From Galeopsis tetrahit (Eukaryota; Streptophyta; Magnoliopsida; Lamiales; Lamiaceae): 64,000 nt of DNA. Below, one piece after another: positions 55,418 to 64,000 of this stretch (within the stretch, counting starts at the first letter, position 1; each line of letters begins with the position of its first letter). The position numbers and the translations under genes were made by a program. The stretch is from NCBI GenBank assembly GCA_963675135.1, contig OY776120.1, positions 62,430,063 to 62,494,062 on the forward strand. Reading direction: 5' to 3'. Under the pieces are notes generated by a model that saw nothing but the letters and a program-made list of their open reading frames with translations, did no database searches and was not told the origin of the DNA.

Positions 55418-56758
55418 TGTAGGTCCCTAGTTGAGTAGATAAGATTGAGTAAGCTAAGAAAACGTCTAGAGGGGGGTGAATAGACTTTTCAAAATCTTTC
55501 AAAATATCAAAGCACACAATGCGGAATATCATATTTATCAAGGAGCCCTTAACAATTATACTCAACTAATCTCGAATACGAACTTCTGTTATGAACACTT
55601 AACTTGTCTATACTATATGTAGATTTAATCAATTAAACAAGTAATCAATCAAACAACAAATAAAACAGTAAAGTAAATCAACACAAGATTTATAGTGGTT
55701 TGACAAATGTCTACATCCACTCTCACAATTCCAGTTGCGAAATTTATTAACTCTTCTCTTCGAGTAGTGTGTTATTGTGGCTTTAAGTCCCAAGAAATAA
55801 GACTTCGATCTTTTCGACAACATTACCAAGTGTTTCTTCGATCTAACAACTAGTTATTTACAAGTAACTAGCAACTTGAATAAAACAAACAATAATGAAA
55901 AACTTCACTAATTCAGTAGTAGCCTTCTTCGAATTTGACTTGTCTTCTGACTTGAACTTTCTGAACTTTGAACTCTGCGAGTTTTTCTTGCTTTGAATAT
56001 CTCAGTAATCGCTTAGTAAATCTCGTAGTATCAGTAGTCACACTTTCAGTAGTCTTTAACCGTTGAATAACTTCATGTATTTATAGACTTCTAGAAATCA
56101 AGAATAGTTTGTTATCCAACAACCTTTCTTGATAACTAACTTCTGAAACTATTTCTTCTTATCCTTCCACGCGTTTCTTCAGTTAATTGGTTATTACATA
56201 ACTAACTCTTCAATATACGATCTTATCTTCATTTGATATCTTCACGCGTTTCTGACTTATGCAAATTCACCTTCTTTGCGCACTTTTCTTGCCTAGTCTT
56301 CCATACTTAGACAATTCTTCAGTCTTGACTTCACTTGGCTTGTCTTGTAGCAGCAGTCTCCTTTCATTAGTAGACTCTTACATATCCAGAACTAATCTAG
56401 TCCTATCAATCTAATCTTAACAAGAATATTACATTACTTTAAGCTTTATAAATCCAGCTTTGTCAACTTAAATCTATACATCAATATAAACATAAACTAT
56501 GAACTATGAGCTTCTATACAACAATTATTCGCTCATCATAAAACCTATATAAACTCAACACAGTACTTATAAAACGTACTTGTCTTTTCTTTCTTACTTA
56601 GATTTTCTTTCAGCCTTTGTACTCTACTGATCTTGTTCATAAGACGACTTCCATAACTAGATCAGTCAACACTTAGAAATATATTCAAGTCTTCTTTTGG
56701 CTTATGAAATCTACTTCAACATCAATTTAGGACTTATATCAGGATTCATATCCCAACA
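55418..56758 (-). repeat. Copia-2 5' LTR (1,341 bp)
   Basis: Minus strand TGTTGGGATATG... to ...GGGACCTACA. It carries the CACTA-5 empty site at 56275-56277. Confidence 0.92.
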
Positions 56759-57462
56759 GGGGCGACCACCACGAGGGAGCCCAGAAGGGCGACCACTAGT
56801 ATGGTCGCGAGTGTTCGAGCGAGAAGAGGGATGATCGCGTGCATAAAAGGCAACTGGAGCAGGTTTAGGGAGATCAGGCTTGTTCATGATCTCAAAGGCA
56901 ATTGCCTGATGCAGTAAGTCACGGAAAGCAGGCACAGGCGAGAAGGCCATTCTGGTGTCGGCAAATTCGCTAAATTTGAGGCCAAGACCCCGTAGAAACC
57001 AGTGCGACATGTCAGATTTGTCCATTGGTTTACCGATGGCTGTAAGTTAGTCGCACAATGCCTTAAAGCGCCAACCGTAATCAGCAACAGGGAGAGAATC
57101 ACGCTTGAGGAGAAGAAGCTCCTCACGAAGTTGGGTGATGCGTGATTGGGAAGAGTGACTGAAGGCATCCTCCAGTGCAAGCCAAGTTTCACGGGCCGTG
57201 TCACATTGAACGACCTCAGCTAGGGTTTCTTTAGTGAGAGAGGAGAGAACAAGAGCAAGTACTTTCTGATCCTTCATTTTCCAGGCAGCGAAGGACATAT
57301 GAGTGGCGGCAGGGGGGCGGATGTGTCGTCCACAAGGCCATAGAGATCGGCACAAGTGAGCATCGGGACAACGTGCTTCTTCCATAGGAGATAGTTGAAA
57401 GAAGAGAGTTTCACCGAGACCGTATGAATAAGGACATTCATAGGGATAGAGGAGTCTGCCAT
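56759..57462 (-). pseudogene. Copia-1 gag
   Basis: The start is MADSSIPMNVLIHTVSVKLS at 57462. The UBN2/copia Gag core follows: NYLLWKKHVVPML, FAAWKMKDQKVLALVLSSLT, TARETWLALEDAFSHSSQSR, LREELLLLKRDSLPVADY and MSHWFLRGLGLKFSEFADTR. Then comes an Arg/Ser/Gly-rich linker that ends at the Copia-2 insertion (GLPRGGRP). It continues at 43632 (NFSGGRGGRKSYVPRCQIC). Two frameshifts (about 57320 and 57040) break it. Confidence 0.88.
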
Positions 57463-57563
57463 TGTAGGGAGATGTTCGAGGGGGACAAGCTCGACGATAG
57501 GGAGGCGGCGGCGATAGAGAGGGAGAAAGAAAAGTAGGGTTACGGTTTTAGGATCGTGTTTAT

Positions 57564-57573
57564 GCTGATACCA
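57564..57573 (-). other. Primer-binding site of Copia-1
   Basis: Minus strand TGGTATCAGC, two bases from the 5' LTR boundary. Confidence 0.8.
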
Positions 57574-57575
57574 TG

Positions 57576-57700
57576 TGAACAATTAGATATGATCACCGTT
57601 GAATTGATGAGTGGGGAATGACTTGTATTTATAGGAGTAATTACATTGAAAACTAATTACATGATTTTAGAAAAAGATAAATACAACAATTATATCCTAT
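57576..57700 (-). repeat. Copia-1 5' LTR, truncated
   Basis: Matches 40116-40240 and stops at 57700, where the sequence changes to an unrelated LTR-like region. About 30 bases of U3 are missing. Confidence 0.82.
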
Positions 57701-58993
57701 GCCAAAGTCTCATGTGCACTCAAGTACACTGTGTACTAGAGTGGACCTTGACCAGTCAACTGTTGACCGTTGACCGGTCAACTGTCAAACTTGGAATTTT
57801 TTTTTCGATTTTTTTTTTGAAAAAGTGTATGTTAGTATATTGAAAAGTGTATCTTCGTTTTTTAATAAAAAGTGCATGTTACTATATTGAAAAGTGCAAC
57901 ATTGGTTTTAATGAAAAATGTATGTTATTATAACTGAAAAGTGTATGTTTTATAACTGAAAAATATATTTATTATAACTGAAAAGGGTATGATATTTATA
58001 TTGTATGTTATATTAATGAAAAATGTAAGTTATTATAATTGAAAAATGTATGTTATTATAACTGAAAAGTGTATGTTATTTTAACTTAATAGTGCATGTT
58101 ATTATAACTGAAAAATGTATGTTATATTAATAAAAGTTGTAAGTTATTATAACTGAAAAGTGTATGTTATTATAACTGAAAAAATGTATGTTATTATAAC
58201 TGAAAAGTGTATGTTATACAGTATTAATGAAAAATGTAAGTAATATATTAATGAAAAGTTAATGTTATCTTGGGAGAGAAAAATCGAGAGCATAAGATGA
58301 AAAATTATATGTCTTCTAGGGGGAGCTCTAATATTTATAGGCAGAGTCTCACCCCGGAAAGTTGAGGAAAACGTAGGAAGTCCCATTCTCAGATGAGGCC
58401 TGGAAATCAGGAAATGTGGACTACTTCGTGTAGAGTAAGTTTTGACTTTGAATTCGATTCAGGAACCTTTTAGAAGGTTAACACTGAAGTGTTCGAGTTA
58501 GGCTTGGCCCATAAACAAATCCGAATGGGTTAGCCTAGTGCAGGCGGGCTTTCAGAGTTTTTGGTTCTATATAAAGATAGGTGGGCCACAAAGACCAATT
58601 GCCAAAGCCGAAGCCGAGCCAGTCGGACGAGCGGGTGACGCGCGCGCGTGTGGCCTTTTAGGGAGTGTACCCTTAGTCCATAGTTGAACTCTCTTCACAC
58701 TTCAATGTTAATAAAGCCTCAAAAAGTTTTGTAGGACTTCTATGTGGGACATGTGACCCTTCACATTTTCACTCTCAAACTCACAATAAAAGTTGAATCC
58801 ATACAACTTCCCTAATTAATTTCTCACTCACCTAAACTCGGTTTTGAGATATTAAATATACCACGTTCATTTACTCCGTAAGTAGATCAACTATGTCACA
58901 TTTAATTGTTTAATAATTAACGTTTAGTCCATCTAATTAATTTAATTAGATAAGGGTATCAAAACCCCATTAATCCACATTAATTCCAAAAAT
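57701..58993 (-). repeat. Probable LTR of Copia-3
   Basis: On the minus strand a purine tract (tgtgggggat, about 58992-59001) is followed by AT-rich U3-like sequence, a TATA box (cctataaatatta at about 58333-58345) and a repeat-rich transcribed part. The pol end of Copia-3 lies upstream (59500-60348). The outer boundaries are not proven. Confidence 0.45.
57827..58262 (+). repeat. Irregular short tandem repeats, 'aactgaaaagtgtatgttat'
   Basis: About fifteen copies of tgaaaagtgtatgttattataa variants, unit length 20-24 bases, within the probable Copia-3 LTR. Confidence 0.85.
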
Positions 58994-59499
58994 CCCCCAC
59001 ATGAGTGAAAATCTTGTCTATAGTACACCAGGCTCAATGTTCAGTTTGATTGAGACTTCAGTGCATCCGGAAAAATAGTTTTTGGCTTTGAAATTTTCGT
59101 AGTCGAACACTATCGGGTACACCGGCGGCTTAGTAGATGCAGTGCCTTGAACAAATCCTCCATCGTGTATACCTAATCAAAATTGCAAGCACACTTCAAT
59201 CTCGACTCAGTAACGTTCTCACATTTTTATCCGTTTTGGCCATGGACGTCCTTTATATTCATAAGGGTTTGGTCGAAGCGTCCCACACTTCTCATTTATA
59301 TAGGTGATCTCCTTTTGAGTATCCCGTTATACCCATTCCTTAGGAATCATTAAGAGTTAAAGACTCAACCTTTATCACTTCTCACGGGTTGTTAACACTT
59401 GATACGGTGGTGTCGGGAATAGTCATGTTTTTCAAATATTGTATCGCTAACATCCACATTTTAGTTTTCCCATTTAACCAAGTTCTTGGGATCTCTAAT
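58994..59499. other. Copia-3 3' untranslated region
   Basis: Lies between the purine tract and the last recognisable pol codons. No ORF. Confidence 0.45.
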
Positions 59500-60348
59500 C
59501 ATCATGGTTGGGTTTCCACTGCTTTAGTTTTTCTTGTGGGTTTTACACCCATTTCTTCTACCAGCTTGTTCATTTGATATAGGTTTATGCTTTTCGTGAT
59601 CGGATCTGTTATGTTATCTTTTGACTTCACATAGTCAATAGACATTACTCCAGTTGAAATCAATTCTCTAACGGAGTTGTGTCAATGATGTATGTGTCTC
59701 GACTTTCCGTTATACATGACGTTCATAGCTCTACCAATAGCAGCTTGACTGTTACAGTGTACCATCACAAAGGGTACTGGTTCCATTATGGAACGGGCAA
59801 TACACGTTTGTTTCTTAGATCTCCACGACACCGCTGCTCCTCCAACAGTGAATACATATCCACTGGTAGATAACGAATCTTTAGTGTCGGATATTCAATT
59901 TACATCACTCTATCCTTCGAGTACAGTTGTATGTCTCGTGTAGTGAAGCCCATATTCAAGGGTGTACTTTAAGTATCTTAGGACCCTTTTTAGAGCCTTC
60001 CAAAGCTCGTGACTTGGATTGTTAGTGTATTGACTCAGCTTGTTTATAGAGCATGCAAGATCAGGGCGTGTACAGTTCGTAATGTACATCACACTTCCGA
60101 TGATTCTTGCGTATTCTAGGTGAGCTACTAGGTCTCCTCTATTCTTTTTCAAGTGAACATTAAGTTCCAGAGGTGTTTTAGCAGGTGGATCGTCAAAGAC
60201 ATTAAATTTCTTTAGTACCTTCTCAATGTAGTGACACCGTGCCACGGAAATTCCATTTGACGATTTCTCAATCTTAATTCCAAGAATCACATCTGCTAAT
60301 CTCATGTCTTTCATGTCAAAGTTTCTACATAACATGTTTTTCGTATTA
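59500..60348 (-). pseudogene. Copia-3 pol, RT end and RNase H (truncated)
   Basis: It begins VNTKNMLCRNFDMKDMRLAD (about 60348), then HYIEKVLKKFNVFDD, RIIGSVMYITNCTRPDLACS, SYTNNPSHELWKALKR-like sequence, then RNase H (SDTKDSLSTSGYVFTVGG, VSWRSKKQTCIARSIME). A deletion follows, joining ARSIME directly to VHCNSQAAIGRAMNVMYNGK. The C-terminus is VKSKDNITDPITKSINLYQM and NKLVEEMGVKP (59510-59620). Stops occur at GY, VNW and RHIHH. Everything upstream of the RT C-terminus is missing; at 60353-60385 a short diverged copy of the MRLADVIL codons marks the break. Confidence 0.85.
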
Positions 60349-61668
60349 ACAAATCAGAATCACATCAGCTAATCTCATGACTTTATCAAGATCAGATGAG
60401 AAAGTACTCATCTGTACACAGAACAAATCAGAAGAGTATTCATGTTAGATGGCTACCGCACTTACCAGATCAGACGAGTAGATGACCAGCCGACTAAAGT
60501 CTGCATGAAAAGAGTAAGTGTGAATCTCGACCATTGACTTTCCATATCCAAAGAAGGCAAGTTCCAGATTTGGTGGAATCAATATCAATCAAGAATAAAT
60601 CAAGAGATCATGTTGCAATCAAGGATAATCACAACGACTAGTTACTCCAAACGGCTAGTTGATTGAGGATTGCTCCTATAAATACAAGATAATCTTCATT
60701 TGTGAAGATCACATAGATTATATACGAAATCTATACGAAGAACACACCTAGCTGACTAAAAGCATAAGCATTCAATAAGAGTTTCTTCAAGCCAGTTTCG
60801 AATATCCTAATCTCCCACCAATAAAGAAACCGAACCCAGATTATGAGCTCGAACTCGAACTCGGTAGCTACTCGAGTAGCTCGAAACTCGACTCGACTCG
60901 ATTAACTTCGAGTCGATTTCGATCTTTTTCCAAGTCGAGCACGAGTAGCTCGCGAGTAGGCTCGACTCACTTACACCCCTACCTTAGATATATCATTTGG
61001 TTTAGGCATAGTGGTTAAGAAATTTGGTGTTTAAACCATTAGTTGGAGATAGATCAAACAACCCAACACAAACACTCTAAACCAGTATAAGGTCAAGTTG
61101 GTAAATGCTGTAACGAGTACAAATGCTCATTAACACTTGTGAAGATCGTAGCACTTTGGAAGTTGCTCAGAGCTCAAAGTCCTTCTCTTGGGACTCTAAA
61201 GGACAAGCCTTTTGTTTGGTGATTTAAAGGATTAATATCACGAGAGAATCGTGAGAGTGGACGTAGGATTTGGAATCCAAACCACTATAACTCCTGGTGT
61301 TATTTAATCTTCTGCACATTTCAATTATGCATTCTTACTTATTATTATCCATATTGCATACTGTATTTATAAGTGATTTTGAAAAGAGGCCATTAACAAA
61401 GTATTCAAAACCAGTAGACATCTAGCCAACTGAGTAGTTTTAATTTGGCATAAAAAGGTTTTTCATATAAGGAACGAGTCTAAACAAATGGTCAACACAA
61501 TTCCGCAAAATATATTCAACAGAGTACCTAGTAAGTTGGATCAGCAGACTAGCCAATCCAGCACACTAAGTATATTAGATGAGTAACTCACAACTCCGTT
61601 TAGAAAAAGTTTTAAAGTTTATTCACCCCTCACCTCTACACTTTAAACCATTCACTACTCGTTTAGGG
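60349..61668 (+). repeat. LTR-like sequence ending GGGACCAACA
   Basis: It has a TATA box (cctataaatacaag, 60676-60689) and ends tagggaccaaca at 61668, the same end type as LTR-B and the Copia-2 LTRs. The left end is not clear and no target duplication was found. A GCTCGA/CTCGAG-rich insert (about 60840-60985), ending tcacttacacccct, may be a small hAT-type element. Confidence 0.5.
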
Positions 61669-62020
61669 ACCAACACCTAGTCTTTTGGATTACGAATAGG
61701 GGTGGGAATTCAGGCCTAAGTAGACTTTACAAAAAAAAGTCTGGCATGTTACATAATTCTTAGGCTCAAGTGTGGCCCATGGTCTGTCATAAAAAAATTT
61801 TAAGGCTTGACCTGACCTTTTTAATAAATAGATCTGGTGTGAAAGCCTTTCAAAGACTTTTTAGTTCTGTTAGTGCATTTAAAAAAAATATACAATACTT
61901 TATTATCGTCAAATCATAAAATCGCTTTTTAAATCTCAAAATGAAGAAATAAAAACAATAACAAATTTATCAAATATTCCAAAAAAATATTCAATTTTTT
62001 TCAACTATCACAAAAAAATA

Positions 62021-62286
62021 CTCCCTCCGTCCCACAAAGATAGCTACATATTCATTTTTTGGCTGTCCCAAATTATAGCTACATTTCCTTTTTTACTTTA
62101 GTATTAAATGCTTTATTGTCAATTTTACTCTTAATTAATAAGTGTAATTAAGGCTTAGTAGATTTTGGAGAATGTGATTCTAGGGGCAAAATTGACACAT
62201 TAGCTAAATTTAATTACATTTATTGATTTTTCTTAATCTGTGTGTAAAGTCAATTAAATGTAGCTATTTTTGTGGGACGGAGGGAG
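62021..62286. mobile_element. Stowaway MITE 3
   Basis: The ends are CTCCCTCCGTCCCACAAAGA and GTGGGACGGAGGGAG, flanked by TA. 266 bp. Confidence 0.9.
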
Positions 62287-62355
62287 TATATAATTACGGA
62301 GTAGTTAGTATAACTAAAATTCCTTACTATATTTTTAATTATCACATATATTATA

Positions 62356-62618
62356 CTCCCTACGTCCATGAAATGTAGTCTCATTTGCCTCATATTCTTT
62401 GTCCACTAAATGTAGTCCCATACACTTTATGGAAACTATCACCCTTCAACTCATCACTTAATTACTCAATTTGCCATCTACTTTATTCACAAACAATCAC
62501 TTTATTCACAATGGACCCCATAATACCCTATAATACCCTTACTTTATCAACTTTATCTACCTTTTTCTTAAATTTTGTGCCCCACCCCAATGGGACTACA
62601 TTTGGTGGATGGAGGGAG
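62356..62618. mobile_element. Stowaway MITE 4
   Basis: The ends are CTCCCTACGTCCATGAAATG and, as reverse complement, CTCCCTCCATCCACCAAATG, flanked by TA (62354-62355, 62619-62620). 263 bp. It lies 69 bases from MITE 3 but is a different subfamily by its interior. Confidence 0.88.
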
Positions 62619-62814
62619 TATATATTTTTATATAATAATATTTATATATAAATAAAGTTAAATAGATCGGTTTGTTGGGCTTAAAAGGCCTACGAAAAAG
62701 CTCGAGTTCGACCTATTTAACTAAATAGGCTTAAAAATTGTTGAGTCCGACTTATTTATTAAACGAGCTGAGTCGTAGGCCCCTATCGGGTAGCCCGACC
62801 TATTCCCACCCATA

Positions 62815-63418
62815 ATTGCGAAGAAGCCACCCATTGTTGCTCATTTCAGTTGTGAGTCTGAATAGCGAGCCATAATAGTATGGATCACCTAGCTACTCAT
62901 AATAGTATGGAAAACAGTACTCTAATTATCACCTAGCTAGACCACCCACTCTTCTTTGTGATAATTAGAGTACTGTTTTCCTTAATCAAAATTAGACTAC
63001 TCACAAACGTGCTAAGCATATCGACATCGATTGCCACTTTATTCATGAGTTGGTTTCTCCTAGTCGACTTCTTACACGTTTTGTGTCCTCTGAGCTTTAG
63101 GTTGATGATATAATCACTAAGAGTTCACCAAGACTAGATTTTGAGCTTCTACGTTCCAAGTTATGCGTTCGTCGCAGTCTGACACTTAACTTGACGAGGG
63201 TGATAAGGAAAATATGCACAAAAAAACTTATATAAAATGTACAGTAGTTAATTAAGATAAATTTGGGGGAAAAATTCACAGGTCAAACCCGGGTCAACAC
63301 GAGTCAAATTTAACTAAAATATATTTTTGCGTTTTCAAGTATTTTTTACTACATGACTAAAATATTGTCACTATAATTAAGACCAAAAGTGTACTACTAC
63401 AAGTCTAAATGTCACTTA
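62815..63418. other. Intergenic DNA with a short perfect hairpin
   Basis: No gene. Contains the inverted repeat at 62909-62981. Otherwise AT-rich sequence. Confidence 0.4.
62909..62981. repeat. 24-bp perfect inverted repeat, 25-bp spacer
   Basis: The arm at 62909-62932 (ggaaaacagtactctaatta...) is exactly complementary to 62958-62981. There are no MITE ends or target duplications around it. Confidence 0.9.
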
Positions 63419-63655
63419 GGTTGTTTGAATGAGGGGATTTGATATGAAAAGTTATTTTAAATGAAAGGATTTAAAAATAGATGGAATTCAAATTACATGG
63501 TTTTAGTGAGGATTTAAAATCCTCTCAATTTTAACTAAAAATTGTGTGAGCAAAAATCTAAGTATTTGAAATCCATTCATAATCCAAACAAGTGGAGTGG
63601 ATTTGGATAGTGGATTTCAAATCCATAGATCAAATCTCTCCATCCAAATGGAGCC
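63419..63655. mobile_element. Tourist-like MITE 2
   Basis: It starts ggttgtttgaatgagggg and ends catccaaatggagcc, flanked by TTA (63416-63418, 63656-63658). It is the same family as the MITE at 28428-28634, in the opposite orientation. Confidence 0.85.
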
Positions 63656-64000
63656 TTAATTTTTTGGTTGAATTTTCCATAATATTTTTGAACTTTATAT
63701 TGGGAGTTGGCTTTGTAGTAATAAAATATTTTATGCTACTACAAAATCAAAATATGTTATTAGAATTTAGAAGACCAAAAATTTTCTACTACTAAAAGGC
63801 CAAAACTATGTTACTATAAAGCCAATTTTCCTTTACTACAAGGTTAAAAGTTTATTACTACAAGTCCAAAAATATTCTGTACACTTAATTTTTTGGGTGA
63901 ATTTTCTAGAATATTTTTTACATGTAGTAATACATTTTTGGTATTATAGTGATAATACTTTAACCTTAAAGTAACAATACATTGACTATGTAGTAAACAA
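63656..64000. other. AT-rich DNA with repeated 'tactacaagtccaaaa' blocks
   Basis: Variants of ctactacaa(g/a)... and ttactataaagcc recur here and at 63350-63410 on the other side of the MITE. No gene is seen up to the window end. Confidence 0.45.

Larger units (their letters stand above)
43638..56758 (-). mobile_element. Copia-2: large copia element nested in Copia-1 (13.1 kb with CACTA-5)
   Basis: LTRs lie at 43638-46617 (3', holding CACTA-5) and 55418-56758 (5'). Both read TGTAGGTCCC at the left and CATATCCCAACA at the right on the plus strand. A perfect GGGGC duplication flanks it. The primer-binding site is at 55404-55415 and a purine tract at 46618-46632. Internal order on the minus strand is gag (55255-52761), a copy of the element's own 3' end (52734-52019), integrase and RT (52018-49870), a long extra ORF (49834-46792), and the 3' LTR. 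Protease, the integrase zinc finger and RNase H are missing. Confidence 0.92.
40116..57700 (-). mobile_element. Copia-1: Ty1/copia element split by Copia-2
   Basis: The short LTRs are at 40116-40270 (3') and 57576-57700 (5', truncated at its outer end). They share blocks such as gtggggaatgacttgtattt and tacaacaattat. The primer-binding site (TGGTATCAGC) is at 57564-57573 and a purine tract (gatgggggat) at 40271-40280. Its gag and pol are on the minus strand and are interrupted at 43633-43637/56759-56763 by Copia-2, with a perfect GGGGC duplication. Without Copia-2 it is about 4.5 kb. Confidence 0.88.
61697..62814. mobile_element. hAT-3: non-autonomous hAT-like element (1,118 bp)
   Basis: The ends are TAGGGGTGGGAATTC and, as reverse complement, TATGGGTGGGAATAGG. 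The flanks attacgaa (61689-61696) and attgcgaa (62815-62822) are an 8-bp duplication with one mismatch. There is no gene. Two Stowaway MITEs are inserted in it. Confidence 0.72.

Overview
This is nuclear DNA of a flowering plant, probably a eudicot. The evidence is plant-type Stowaway and Tourist MITEs, plant CACTA transposons with Transposase_24 and DUF4216 genes, Ty1/copia retrotransposons primed by the initiator tRNA, GT-AG introns, and one plant glycine-rich cell-wall protein gene. Species cannot be named from the sequence alone. Almost the whole window is layered transposons. The only host gene that looks intact is the glycine-rich protein gene at 24248-25219.

Layout. 1-6039: the right part of an autonomous-type CACTA element (CACTA-1), with tnpD and tnpA remnants, cut by a 1.9 kb solo LTR (2138-4050). 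6084-19849: an old hAT transposon (hAT-1) whose minus-strand transposase gene is split by two non-autonomous CACTA elements (CACTA-2, 6788-13126; CACTA-3, 13175-15858) and by a small hAT element (17623-18430). CACTA-2 carries a SINE and a captured KNOX2-domain exon. 19910-21285: a second solo LTR. 21462-23940: a Harbinger-like element containing a Stowaway MITE and a Mutator-like element. 24248-25219: the glycine-rich protein gene. 27131-28390: decayed host exons (LRR receptor kinase N-terminus, universal stress protein). 29211-38107: a CACTA element with both ends and its TTA target duplication (CACTA-4), with tnpA then tnpD, both broken. 40116-57700: a copia element (Copia-1) whose gag is interrupted by a 13.1 kb copia element (Copia-2, 43638-56758), whose 3' LTR is in turn interrupted by CACTA-5 (44464-46132). 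57701-61668: LTR sequence and the pol end of further copia elements. 61697-62814: a hAT-like element with two Stowaway MITEs. 63419-63655: a Tourist MITE.

How it fits together. Target-site duplications allow the insertions to be ordered. CACTA-5 is younger than Copia-2 (empty site in the other LTR), and Copia-2 is younger than Copia-1 (GGGGC duplication inside gag). CACTA-2 and CACTA-3 are younger than the hAT transposase they split, because its dimerisation motif can be read across the CACTA-3 insertion. All transposase and polyprotein genes seen carry stops or frameshifts, so no element here looks autonomous.

Most notable observations: a KNOX2 exon captured inside CACTA-2; a tRNA-like (A box/B box) module at the same relative position near the 3' end of three different CACTA elements, followed in two of them by G-quadruplex-type tracts; a roughly 1,000-codon decayed third ORF of unknown function downstream of pol in Copia-2; a 0.7 kb internal copy of the Copia-2 3' end; and an in-frame 729 bp tandem duplication in the CACTA-4 transposase gene that copied an existing stop codon.
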